Shown: one piece after another, positions 48,356 through 59,960 of the stretch
Numbering within the stretch: the stretch's first letter is position 1
Layout of the letters: each line of letters begins with the position of its first letter
Notes under the pieces: generated by a model
What the model was told of the DNA's origin: nothing
Seen by the model: only the letters and a program-made list of their open reading frames with translations
The model's database searches: none
NCBI RefSeq assembly: GCF_020882245.1
Contig: NC_083599.1
Span: 22,454,865 to 22,518,864 of the forward strand
Source of the DNA: Rhopalosiphum padi
Taxonomy: Eukaryota > Arthropoda > Insecta > Hemiptera > Aphididae
Length of the DNA stretch: 64,000 nucleotides
Direction: 5' to 3'
Position numbers and translations under genes: made by a program

Positions 48356-51221
48356 TGTAAATGGTTGATGTTCTTGCTAAATATTAAGTAGTTATTACTA
48401 TTAAATTGATATATCTAACTATCTAAGTTAATATAATATTAGTGATAATTTTAAATGTTACTATTGTTTTAAGTGTGGTGTTAATGGAGAATGTGTTCTA
48501 ATGTTTTGAACACATGTTTATCATTACTCATATTTTGCATAATTGCAAAACGAAAATTTTGATTAAACTGTATCATGTCTTGTTCCAAAATCAACTGAAA
48601 TCTACATAAATCCTAACTTTCTTCCAAAACACTCAGTGGAATATGCTTCTAAATATTTAAAACAGCTCAAAATATTATAGTTTTTATTGAAGTAATATAG
48701 CGGTATTAATGTCCATGACATAAAATATAAATACGAGTTATATATTATAATGGTTAAATTAGCCATTAAAATACATAATATACTTCACAGACTTGATTAT
48801 GTAGATTAGGTACTAGGTTATATCCATGAATGTACAAAAATAAATAACTTAATTTGTATAATACAAAATGTGTTTAATTACGCTAAACAATTATATTTAG
48901 TGTCTTAAAAGGTAGAACTTATTTTTTTTATCATTTTAATAAAAATTAATTTATAATTTTATATTATACTTAAACAGATAATGATTTTTATACAAATTAT
49001 AATTATTACTAAATTGTGTGTACCTGTATGACCTGTATGTATAATTTAAATTTATTTGATAAATTATTGTAAAATAATTTTTTTTCTGTACTTACTATAA
49101 AGGGAATTCAAAATATTTTCAAATCGTATTAATGGATATTATTATACATTTTAAAAGGTATAAAACTGTTTAAAACTATAAACGATCAATGCCAGCAACA
49201 GTTATTAGAAGTTCTACACTTCATATTTACCAAACTTACAAATAATAACGTTATAATAAATAAAATGATTATTTATCAATATACATAGATAGTAGTAGTA
49301 CTATTGAAATATAGGTATAATATTTTTTACATACCTATTGAAAGTAACTTGTAACTACATCTCTTTCTACTCATATTTTACGTTATTTTGGAGACAATAT
49401 CTTTCATTAATTTATTATTTAAAGTGTTTAAATCAATGATGCCAGTATTTCCAAAGGAGAAAGTCGTAAAGGAGCTTTAAAATGAATATATTTTCAACGA
49501 AAAGATGGTATATACATTTAGCTCATATTTCAACACTGCTTTAAACCTTCAATCCAAAGACATATACATATCATTTATTTTATTGCTTGTTCTTATTACT
49601 TCACCACATAGTATTATACTTCAACAAATAATCACTAAAGAAATACAAAACGTTAATATTTAAAACTAGGTAAGCCTAGACTACAATCATAGATTAGACT
49701 ACTAGCGATTACCACAAATTAACATTTTGTTTATATAAAAATAAAATTTATTCGGTAAATAGAATACCGCTATCCGAATTGATAGAGTTGTGATATACGA
49801 GTATGTAGGGTTTAGACATTAGGTGTTTATATTATTTCAAAAAATGTGACACCATTTCTACCATTTACTTGTTTTAGTTATGATTTTTATGTCCCAATAA
49901 TAAATACTCTATATATACCTACAATAGATAATTACTGTTATTGAAGTGCTAGCATTAGTAAATTATTTAAATATATTGATTAGAACAAGTAATGATCACA
50001 ATTGATAGATTCATCATGGGCGTATTTATTATTATTGTACAAATGGAAATAAATAAAGAAAAATAACTGGAAGTAGTTTGCCAAATCTGAATCAACATCT
50101 GTAAATCTGTAACTTTTTGATAATTTCATTTTTCGTCTCTTAGAACTCCTTATTGCTTCTTTAGCTTAAAGTTATTTTATTTAATTATCTGTTTTTAGTT
50201 TTTTTCATATTGTACGTTGCAATGTAGCAATTTTTGCAATCCGGAATAAATGGTAAAATAAAAATATTTTCAAGTGTTAGCTAAATAAAGGTATAATGTT
50301 ATGTCAGCATATAAATGTTAAAATGTAATTAAATATATTATTCAGTTTTGTTAAATATACACTGTAAATTTCTTTGTTTCATTCCTAATACATAAATGAC
50401 ATTCTGAAGGAAACCATATCTTTGTTCAAATTCAGATGATTTTTAAAACCATTTTATATTATGCTATCCAGGAAGCATGGAAGTGTTTATTAAATTATAA
50501 GTTCACTTACCTTTAGTCAAAATACTGATAACTTCTTGTCTTAGTTTCGATTTTTATGTTTCAATAATAATTATTATAATTGTAGCGCAAGCATTAATAA
50601 ATTATAAATAAAATAAAAAATTTATTACTATTATATTATTTTTTAAGTATATTTTATGATTCTAATAAAACCATTTGGAGATAGACTATTGTCTACTATT
50701 GATTATTGCTGATCTAATTTACTTCAAAAACATTGAATTTAAATCAAAAATAATTAATTTAATTAATATGACTATATATTGTATTTATGTAATTCAATGA
50801 CATCAATATAACAATCAATGGCTTTATCAAAAAAGTAAAATAGTATTAAAATCAAAGAATGTATAATATAAGTATACTCAGAAGACAAAATATAACTACA
50901 AGTATATTTTTATTTTATTAAAATGTGCTATTACAATTTATAAATAACTTCTACAGAATATATGAAACTATTTAGTATTTAATTAATAACAAATATGAAT
51001 ATAATGATTAAAACTAAAACTACGTGCAATGAAGATTAAATAGTATAGTTAAATAAAACCAAATACATATTATATATTTTCTACGATCATCGGAAGGTTC
51101 TAACCTTTAGGGGATTTTAAAATATTATTGATAGTAAAAGCATTTGACGTTTATTAAGCGATAAAAATTCAGAAAGTGTAAAATATTATTATAATAAAAA
51201 CTGAGGAGTGTATGAAATGTA
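48356..51221. other. Region 3' of ING with dispersed-repeat copies
   Basis: AT-rich, no exons. 50276-50630 is a repeat copied at 57275-57650, and 49870-49970 looks like a more diverged relative of its right part. The ING 3' UTR should occupy the right end of the stretch. Confidence 0.45.
50276..50630. repeat. Dispersed repeat, copy 1 (pair with 57275-57650)
   Basis: About 350 bp with near-identity to 57275-57650 in the same orientation, e.g. GTATAATGTTATGTCAGCAT, GACATTCTGAAGGAAACCAT and GCTATCCAGG. The copies differ by small indels, such as about 12 extra bases after GCTATCCAGG in copy 2. No terminal repeats or coding capacity were seen. Confidence 0.8.
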
Positions 51222-52882
51222 TTACTGCTTTTCTTCTGGCTGTTTGCAATTTGGGCAGAACCATTTTCCTTTGGGCTTAGTAGTCAATTTTACGCAAACA
51301 AAATGGAACCATTCAATAGTACACTAAAATGAAAAAACCAGATAATTAAAAAAGTACTCTTCTATTAGTAGAAGAAAGTGGGTCGCTGTAAAGAGTGTAT
51401 TAAATTTGAGTTCTGTAATATAGTATTAAAAATGTTTCTGAGCGGAGACAGCCTATTTCACTAAATATATTTACTAATTTTAACTAATTAAAATTAACTT
51501 TATTAATATTAACTATATTTACTAATATTTATATTATTGTAAATGTTCATGATTTTGAAAAATTAGATAAAAATGTAAACTTCAAATACATTAAAAAATC
51601 AATATAATATATAAATATGTATTAAATATTTTTATCTAGCTATAAGAACAACTCATGTAATTATGTGGGATTGTATATTAAATGTTTAAGAATTTTGAAG
51701 TATTTCATAAATATTTTATCATCATTCAAAAAAACAAAAATAAAAATGTCTTAATACTTTTAGAAATCAATACTATGTATAGGAAATGCGAACATTAACT
51801 TTTGGGTGAAAAATTGTTCAATTAATTATCAACCTATAAAATACAGACAAAATAAAGAACAAATCTTTTATAGGTATATAAATCAATAGAATCAATAGAA
51901 TAGATAACTCAGATACCTGTCATCATGAATAATAATTAATAAAAATTACTATACTTACATCTGGGTTATCACACTCTATCATTTCCCCAAATGATACTTG
52001 GTTACACAGACAAAACTTCGGTTCATTTGGATCAACAGGCATGTCGATTACTGCAGCCGGACGTACAGATTCTTTGCCAACCAGTGCACCGGCCACTTCG
52101 CTTTTAGGTAAATTTTTAGGAATATTGACATCCTGTGCTTTTTGAGATGCAGCACTTGTTTTTTTACCTCCTGAAAAATATTGGTGATTTTAATTTATAT
52201 TACAATACATCTACTTAAATGAAATAAAAATTATGTCGTCCACAAACCTTTATCTGATTGTTTTTTTTTAATGTCACTGTTCTCGGTCTTATTAAGTTTT
52301 TCTAAAAGAAATGCACATGAGGAAATGTCTTAACACTATCATTAAAATATATTCTGCAGATCACTTACTTTTTTGTATAGCTTCATGAATAGCTTTGGCA
52401 GCTTTCATAGCTGTAGCTTGGACGTTGGCTTCGTACCACACAAAATATCCATCCATATTTTTTATTTGTTCATCCACCTGAAACGTACAATTGAGTTGAC
52501 TGATATTCTTAAGCTACCCAAACAACTCAAAATCAACATACCACCGAATACGTCTGTAGAGACAACTGAACTTTATCGTCACCATACTCTTTTGCTTTCA
52601 TAAACTGACTTTGAATGCTCAATAAAGATTTATTATCTTTGTCGGTCAAATATTTTTTGTTCATAAGGTACTCGTCGGTCTCTTGTGTTATATTGCGTAT
52701 CAGTTCTTGCGATTTTAAATCGATGTCTTCCAACAGATAGAGATTTTGCTGTATCTGGCTAGGAAGGTTGCCCAAATCTAAAATGTGATTTTGTTATTAT
52801 TTCGTTGAATTAATGTAAAACCATAAGTGTGCTTACTAGCTAGAAACTCGTCCATGTCTAACGGTGAGCTCGGTGAAGCCAT
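51222..52882 (-). CDS. ING4/5-like: Inhibitor of growth protein, ING4/ING5 type (PHD finger), 6 exons
   Basis: Chromatin reader; ING4/5 proteins are subunits of HBO1/MOZ-type histone acetyltransferase complexes and bind H3K4me3 through the PHD finger. Exons on the minus strand: 52837-52882, 52542-52777, 52369-52477, 52248-52301, 51959-52170, 51222-51323. All are GT-AG with consistent phases, total 252 aa (human ING4 249). The N-terminal ING helical domain (about residues 10-110) shows NLGNLPSQIQQN and KAKEYGDDKVQLSLQTYSVV; a Lys-rich linker follows (about 130-165). The PHD finger (about 200-247) has all C4HC3 ligands: CLC, ECDNPDC, EWFHFVC and KGKWFCPNC, preceded by the ING4/5 signature DMPVDPNEPKFC. 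The aromatic/acid cage residues (F after NQVS, W of KGKW) are present. Start: the first ATG gives MASPSSPLDMDEF; the internal Met10 is an alternative. Intact and probably functional. Confidence 0.94.
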
Positions 52883-53335
52883 TGAAATTGTATGATTTAT
52901 AGCGTTTAGTGGATAAAAAATAAATAAAAGACACTTGCAATATAAACAAACAAAGATATGGAATGTTTTGTGTATTCTGTTTGATGAACTTGTTGAATAC
53001 GAAATTAGACACACAAACAGCTGTTGTCGATACTACCGTGTGCACGAGAATGTCGATAATACGTCAATACGAGATTTTGGTATGGCCGACTAAGGCGTAT
53101 ATAACAAAGAACAGTACTATAAAGTATACCTATATATTTATCAGGCTTGATACTCGATTGTTGGTGGCACTGAATGAGTCAAAACATTTTTAAAGAGTTT
53201 TAATGAAAAAATTGCATTCAAATCGTTAATTACTCGTACGCTATCCTCCAAGCAGCGATTAAATTAAATTTTTTGTACAACAAAATTTTTAGGTAGACAA
53301 TAAACCAATAAAATTACTACTACAAACCGTCCGCC
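52883..53335. promoter_or_regulatory. Putative ING promoter region
   Basis: Lies directly upstream of the ING start codon (minus strand) and separates it from the CpG-rich tandem units. It contains no clear TATA box. CCGCCATTTT at 53331-53340 resembles a YY1/Pho-type binding word. It overlaps unit 1 of the tandem array and is not conserved in units 2 and 3. Regulatory role is inferred from position. Confidence 0.4.
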
Positions 53336-54210
53336 ATTTTACCAACAACGTCGGGTCGGCGGCGGAATAAAGTAAAAAAGTAGGGGTTCTCCGTTGTTTG
53401 GATGTTATTGATTTATAGTATTTATACAGTATGTGATATATATTCGACGCCGGGTGCGCCGCGCGCCGTGCGCCGTTCCGCCCAACGAATCACGATTGCG
53501 TCGTCGTGGCGAACTGCTATTGACGATTGTGACTTGTCGAGGAATATGTGTGTATATTATATTCAGTGCTCTAATTGGGTGGGGGGACGTAGGCAGACGG
53601 ACTACGGAGTCTGCTTTTATTTTTCATAGATTTCTGCGTCCCTTCATTTAATTACGGGAGAAAAAATACTAGCTTTATAGTACCTTACTATATGTGCAAG
53701 GGGTGTGGGGCTCGAAGTCCATAACGGGTTACTTTACAATTTATCTGCTATGGAACGGTGTTTTCTGAACTAAAACCAGCGTCCGTCCTCAATTGTTGCT
53801 TATATTTTAAGGGGGCTGAAGCATACCGTGTTTGGCGTGTTTTAAGGATTGGTGTTTAGGGCGTGGTTCATATATTATTACATGTACATTTTGGCCATGT
53901 CAATGTCGTGTGAGAATGTGAGAATGAACATTACCGAGTGTAACCCATTATTGCATTTTTCGCGACGAAATTTAAATTCCCAGATTTTCGATACCTAATA
54001 ATCAAAGCAAACCATAGGTACCTTATGAGGATTCGTCGAAAATAGATATATTATTGTTTTTCCATACAACTACTTTAAATAATCATTCATAAATTCATAA
54101 TGTTATAGTCGCGTCGTATCCGCATCATAGAAAAATAATATGTGTTAAAAATGAGTTTATTTTTTATAGTTTTCGACTTCGACTGTTGCGAGATCCAATT
54201 CCTATTCATA
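53336..54210. repeat. CpG-rich tandem unit 1
   Basis: First of three direct copies. Each unit starts ATTTTACCAAC.A.GTCGGG and contains TATATATTCGACGCCGGGTG, then CGCCGCGCGCCGTGCGCCG, then GATTGTGACTTGTCGAGGAA. The remainder runs through GCGACGAAATTT, GGTACCTTATGAGGATTCGT and TTCGACTTCGACTGTTGCGA. Unit 1 lacks about 47 bp present in units 2 and 3 (CTCGAAACCCCCCGCCACCC region). It also carries an extra segment at 53564-53800, bordered by TTATATT-like sequence on both sides, consistent with a later insertion. Confidence 0.88.
53564..53800. mobile_element. Insertion of about 237 bp within tandem unit 1
   Basis: Absent from units 2 and 3, where TATATTATATTTTAAGG is continuous. It begins CAGTGCTCTAATTGGG, and TTATATT flanks both sides, suggesting a transposon insertion with a short target duplication. 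Terminal inverted repeats are not convincing, so the class is left open. Confidence 0.6.
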
Positions 54211-55483
54211 ATTTTACCAACCATGTCGGGTCGGCGGCGGAATAAAGTAAAAGTAGGGGTTCTCCGTTGTTTGGATGTTATTGATTTATACAATATGTGA
54301 TATATATTCGACGCCGGGTGCGCCGCGCGCCGTGCGCCGTTCCGCCCAACGCATTACGATTGCGTCGTCGTGGCAAACTCGAAACCCCCCGCCACCCTCG
54401 CCATCAGACCGTAACAACAAACAATTGCTTTTGACGATTGTGACTTGTCGAGGAATCTGTGTATGTTATATGTTAAGGAGGCTGAAGCATACCATGTTTT
54501 AAGGATTGGTGTATAGGGCACGTTTCATATGTATTAGTACATGTTCATTTTGCCTATGTCCATGTCGTGTGAGAAGTAAATGAAGAACATAAGCGTGTGT
54601 AATTTATCACATTATCGTATTTTTACGACGAAATTTGAATTTCCATATTTACGATATCTAATAATCAAAACAAACCATTGGTACCTTATGAGGATTCGTT
54701 GAAAAAAGTTATATTATATTGTTTTTCCATACAACTACTATTTAAATGGGCGCATGTAAACTCCACAAAAAAAAAAAAAATAAGTAAAATTGAGTTCTTG
54801 TAAAGCCAGTGTAAAGCCATGAGTTCCGCCAGTGAAGAAAATCAAGTACTAGTATAAAATGATATGATAATATGTATTATCATATCATTCACATAAAATA
54901 TTTTAATCATAGTAAAAAAATCATAATAAATAATCATGGCCCTCACAGTGGGTGGGGGGAGCTAATGGACCTTGAGTACAGGGGCCCGTTGAAATTTATT
55001 TGTAATGTTTATAAAGGGCCCGGACAAACATTTAGTACAGGAGCCCGATATTGTATGTGGGGGCCCTGTACCTTTTTATCCAAAAATATATAGTTAATAG
55101 TTATGTCATGTATGTAAACTAAAATTATGTGATACAATTAGTAAATATTCTAAGTCTTGTATTACTCCATTAGTGTATCTATTTATAGTATCCTGTAACA
55201 CTGTCGTTTTATTTTTCGATTTCAAATTTTTTTGATTTGGCAGAGTTTACATATACTCATTTCAGGTAAGAAAAAAACACTGGCGGAGTTTACATTAGAC
55301 TTTTTATTATTTTTTTATCTTAACCAGTATTTTTCCAGAGTTTACAATCGCCCCTTTAAATATTCATTCATAAATTTATTGCCGCATCGTACCCGCATCA
55401 TAGAAAAATAATATGTGTTAAAAATGAGTTTATTTTATATAGTTTTCGACTTCGACTGTTGCGAGATCCAATTCCTTTTCATA
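54211..55483. repeat. CpG-rich tandem unit 2 (interrupted)
   Basis: Second direct copy, opening ATTTTACCAACCATGTCGGG. It is closest to unit 3 in the CpG-rich part, with both having the CCCCCCGCCACCCTCGCC block. Its later half is split by the 607-bp insertion at 54748-55354. Confidence 0.88.
54748..55354. mobile_element. MITE inserted in tandem unit 2
   Basis: A 607-bp insertion with inverted ends GGGCGCATGTAAACTCC and (reverse complement) GGGGCGATTGTAAACTC, flanked by TTTAAAT on both sides (54741-54747, 55355-55361). The uninterrupted site is visible in unit 1 near 54075 (CTACTTTAAATAATCATTCA). A second, inner inverted pair (TTCCGCCAGTG / CACTGGCGGAG) lies near both ends. No transposase. Confidence 0.82.
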
Positions 55484-55950
55484 ATTTTACCAACCACGTC
55501 GGGTCGACGGCGGAATAAAGTAAAAGTAGGGATTCTCCGTTGTTTGGATGTTATTGATTTATACAATATGTGATATATATTCGACGCCGGGTGCGCCGCG
55601 CGCCGTGCGCCGTTCCGCCCAACGCATCACGATTGCGTCGTCGTGGCAAACTCGAAACCCCCCGCCACCCTCGCCATCAGACCGTAACAACAAACAACTG
55701 CTTTTGACGATTGTGACTTGTCGAGGAATATGTGTATATTATATTTTAAGGTGGCTGAAGAATACCATGTTTTAAGGATTGGTGTAAAGGGCACTTTTCA
55801 TAATATTATTACATGTACATTTTGGCCATGTCAATGTCGTATGAGAATGTGAGAATGAACATTACCGCGTGTAATCCATTATTGCATTTTTCGCGACGAA
55901 ATTTGAATTCCCAGATTTACGATAGCTCCAATTCCTATTCATAATCAAGT
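55484..55950. repeat. CpG-rich tandem unit 3 (truncated)
   Basis: Third direct copy, opening ATTTTACCAACCACGTCGGG. It ends after GATTTACGATAGCTCCAATTCC, where the sequence jumps from the mid-unit word (GATTTACGATA) to the unit-end word (TCCAATTCCTATTCATAAT). This is a deletion of the rest of the unit. Confidence 0.85.
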
Positions 55951-56330
55951 TCAAAGTATTTTTTTGAGTTAAATCGCTAATGAATTAGTGGTTTTAAAAT
56001 ACGTGTTAACTTTTTAATCCTATGCAAAATACGTTTACGCTTTCGTGTTTTATTAAAAAACGAATATTACCAGTTATTATTATAAACATAAAACTATACA
56101 AGTTACAACAGCACAACACATATTCCTCTATAATAAGGTCGTTGTGAAAAATTATGAAATAAGAAAAGATTCGTCGACAAATATTACAATTTCTTCGTCT
56201 TCAAATTTTGAGCACGTCCGAAATTCCATCATACAATTTTCTACTTTTATATCATCGTAAAACGTGATTTGTCACAGATTGGACAAGGCGATGTAGATTT
56301 TTCTCATTCATTTTAATGTAGGTATCTGCT
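55951..56330. other. Spacer after the tandem units
   Basis: AT-rich; no feature recognised. Confidence 0.4.
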
Positions 56331-56753
56331 TTAAGAGGACGCCATACCCGCATGTGTTGTCTGTCTTACAAGTATACGTGACATAGCAAATGTACGCCTA
56401 GCAGATCACGTTTAGCTCCGTCAGTTTAATAATTGGAGTGAATCCTACCTATTATGAAACTTGATGGTAAGAAAATTATCTGTGTTCGTATATTGGTTTT
56501 TTACGATAGTTCAATTTTTTAACAAGTTATATGCGTATATAACATTGCGTAAATTAAAAATTCCCATACCTCATTTAAAAACTTAATAATCGTAAAAAAC
56601 CAACACTATCAAGTTTCATAATAGGTCGATTCACTATAATTTTTAAACAAACGTATCTAAACTCTAAACGATCACGTTGAGCGTAAATTTGCCATTTTAC
56701 GTACTTGTAAGAGTAAGACGGAGACAACACATGCGGGTGTTGCGGCCTCTTAA
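56331..56753. mobile_element. TTAAGAGG fold-back MITE (full copy)
   Basis: A 423-bp element bounded by TTAA (56331-56334, 56750-56753). The left end reads TTAAGAGGACGCCATACCCG then CATGTGTTGTC; the right end is its inverted partner (GACAACACATGCGGGTG then CGGCCTCTTAA). Inner sequences are also mirrored (TACCTATTATGAAACTTGAT / ATCAAGTTTCATAATAGG), so almost the whole element folds on itself. Other copies or halves lie at 12167, 28010-28083 and 34586-34824. TTAA ends suggest piggyBac-type mobilisation. Confidence 0.85.
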
Positions 56754-57274
56754 ACAGTGGCGTACAATAAACGGTGATGGATATTTCTACGAAAATATTG
56801 TAGATATTGACGCGGACGAACGGTGTAATTATTATGACAATCTTCTATCGCCATCGGGATTATCGCTGTCGCTCGTATTTTATTTTGTGCGATTAATCGC
56901 CTTAAACCATTAAACTGAGTGACAACCGAAATTACGACAAGTACGTTGTTCAAATTTATTTATTTTATTAGTTAGTATATTATTATAATAAATTCAATAA
57001 TTCAATCAATTACATTCAAACTATTATAAGCTCGTGTAACAATATTGTAAATAAAGAAGTTCTACAATTGAAACAAAGATGGATAACCGCAGAAGATAAG
57101 CCCCCTTGCACCTTTAGATGCAATAAAATAAAAATACGTTGTTGTGATAAGTTACTGTTCAGTGTTCACTAAAGTACCTATACCAATATTTAACAATTTG
57201 GCACTACGTTATCGACTTAATAGATTGGCTCACCTAAGTATCCGCAAAGAAATACCAATCCAATATTCTCAAAT
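56754..57274. other. Spacer
   Basis: CAGTGGCGTAC at 56756 directly after the MITE looks like a hAT terminus without a partner. Otherwise nothing recognised. Confidence 0.35.
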
Positions 57275-57650
57275 TTTAGTTAAATAAAGGTATAATGTTA
57301 TGTCAGCATATATAAATGTTAAAATGTAATTAAATATATTATTCAGTTTCGTTAAATATACATTGTAAATTTCTTTGTTTCATTCCTAATACATAAATGA
57401 CATTCTGAAGGAAACCATATCTTTGTTCAAATTCAAATGATTTTTAAAACCATTTTATATTATGCTATCCAGGTGATTATTTAATAGCATGGTAGTGTTT
57501 ATTAAATCATAAGTTCGCTTACCTTAATTCAAAATACTTATAACTATTTGTCCTAGTTTCGATTTTTATGTTTCAATAATAATTACTGTAATTGCAGCGC
57601 AAGCATTAATACATTATAAATAAAATAAACATTTTTTTTATTACTATTAA
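57275..57650. repeat. Dispersed repeat, copy 2 (pair with 50276-50630)
   Basis: Same orientation and near-identical to 50276-50630. A further short piece of the same family (GCTAAATAAAGGTAT) recurs at about 57916. Confidence 0.8.
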
Positions 57651-58943
57651 TTTATTTATAATTTTTATAATTTTATTATTTAAGGCTTTATTTACAATTA
57701 ATAAATCATTAAATATTACGATTAATACATTTATATTAACAAGGATTAAATATAAAATATATATAATACCTGTACACTTAACCATGAATATCAAAACATA
57801 ATTTTAGATAAAGGTGTACATTATAATAAGTAAGTTGTTTTTCAGCTCCGTATTATATACCGGTAGGCATTGTTAAAAATTGTCTTTGTGGGTGGTGAAA
57901 TACAAATTCTCAAATGTTAGCTAAATAAAGGTATGTTAAGTTAACATATAATAAATGTATAAATAATTAATGTTGGTGTACGTGTATTTTGAAACGTTTG
58001 AAATGCTTTTTGTTTTTGCGGGGCCTATTTAGGAGAGATAGTATTTTGCGCCATCAGTAGGTCAATTTAAGTATACATAGCGGTGTATATAGGTTTTCTA
58101 AAAGGCCATGCAACACCAAATAATAGACACCCACTCACAGACCAAAGTGTGTTCTAGAAAATTTAATTTTTAGCTTCCCTAAAAATTAAAGTTGTGACAA
58201 CCTATGCAGCTGCATTATTTGAGACCATAGATATACGCCACTGAACTTGATAAGTCATTTCAAATGCATTTCCTGGAAAAAAATGTGAATTTCTGATATG
58301 ACAATTACAAACAATAATGCTATAACAAATAACATATGTGTAGTAAAGAAAATTGTAAAAAAGTGTTTATTCAATTTGTAGTGGGAGGGGAGGTCTAAAG
58401 TAGGTAACATTACTCCATCGCTTTCATGATTTCTTATAAATATTGCTCATAAATAAAATTCGTGTAAATGCCAAAAATGGCCGTGCTAATTTACGCTAAT
58501 GTTTGGTAAAAATATTCAAGCTACATAAAATATAACTTTCGTTCACTCAAAATTTATAAATATATTGAAATCAATAATGTAATATATTAATTGTACTTAA
58601 TATAGTTAATAGCATTAACAACAAATCGAAAACGACATATTAAACGATTCAAACGATATACTGCTCACAAATTGCAATACTATTGTAATATCACATATTA
58701 TATACCTACTTTGTAGTTTAGACCACTATTGATAGGTATATACTATATGTATTACGATTTGCACAATGAACTCGAAAACCATACGTCCGATTTATGTGAC
58801 GAAAAAAATATTGAAATAAAAATTGTCAAATATACCATATTCAATTTATACTGCTGTATGCTTGTATACGAATAACACTTATACTAATATAGTCTAATAT
58901 AAAGTCATGCGTAAACAATATTTTCGTTGGCATGTCGAACTTT
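57651..58943. other. AT-rich DNA with a possible hAT MITE remnant at 58076-58243
   Basis: AGCGGTGTATATAGG near 58078 and its approximate inverse ATAGATATACGCCACTG ending at 58243 resemble hAT-type ends, but the flanking bases do not form an 8-bp duplication. No gene seen. Confidence 0.4.
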
Positions 58944-59960
58944 TAGATTCTGAACGGAGTGATGAATGTATTGATTTTACAATGATGTGTGTTTTTTTTT
59001 TTTGTGTCTGTCATCACTTTTTGGAGTAGTAATAATGCTTCGATTTTTGACTTCAGCCCCTCTTTGAAAAGGAAAATTCATCTAGTTGGTACTTTGGGGG
59101 GGGGGGGGTTAAAAGTAAAAAATTTCTAGTAGATTTCAAAACCGTCAGGAAAACCCTGAAAAAATTACGGTAAAACGGGAATTTTTACGCATAACCACTT
59201 TTTGACAAAATCGATTTTTTGATTTTGCTGTAACTCAAAAACGAATCATTGTAAATACTTGAAATTTTCACCAAATGCTTATATTAGCGTTATTTATTTA
59301 CGATTAAATTTTCAAAATATTTAGAATTTTTTTAAGCTACTTATAGACAATTGAAATTTTTGACTTTTTTAAGTTTTTTTTCTTAAAATGCCGATAAAAA
59401 AAATTTGGCTATCCAAAAAATCTTTAAAATTTAATACAAGGTTTATTATAAGTTTAAATTATCGTAGTAAAAAACAATCAAAAATCGTTAGTCAGAATTT
59501 TTGTTTATAAGCATTTAAAGTTCAAATATTTACGAAATATATCAAAATCACGAAAATTTACAAGAAATTTTGAAGTTGAAAAATGAAAATTCATAAAATT
59601 TTTCTGATTTATACTTAAGGTTCAAAAATCCAATACAAGGTTATTCATAAGTTTTCCTTTAAGTAATTGTAAATATAAATTCTAGCGTCGATAAAGAAAA
59701 AATTTATGAGCTTAAGAAATTTAATTTTTTACGAAATCGCGTAAAATAACGATATATTACAATTTAAATATAGGTAATAATATGATATATCCTGCTAATT
59801 ACCATTTACTGACAAATCATTTCCGTTCAGAATCGTTCTTCGTATACCTACAATGATATCAGTCGTTGCATTCAAATTTAACACATTCATTATAGTGACC
59901 TACTGTCCATCACTACTATACAGCAAAGCGATACCCACTTGCCCACTTTTTGTTGTTTTA
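58944..59960. repeat. Roughly 1-kb dispersed repeat, longest copy
   Basis: Begins TTTAGATTCTGAACGGAGTG and ends CAGCAAAGCGATACCCACTT. The start word GATTCTGAACGGA returns inverted (TCCGTTCAGAATC) at about 59822, so the left end and a point 135 bp from the right end can pair. Partial copies are at 26155-26312 and 37200-37490. 59096-59108 is a run of 13 G. No coding capacity. The element type is not known to me. Confidence 0.65.

Noticed and set aside
52963..53193. Plus-strand frame divergent from ING
   Set aside because: Lies in the ING 5' flank, short, unrecognised and antisense to the presumed 5' UTR.
54275..55775. Repeated 75-codon frames with near-identical translation in tandem units
   Set aside because: Their similarity reflects the DNA duplication; substitutions between units do not favour synonymous sites visibly, and the frame in unit 1 lacks the middle block.
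59096..59108. Run of 13 G
   Set aside because: A homopolymer within a repeat copy; may be a sequencing artefact or ordinary slippage.
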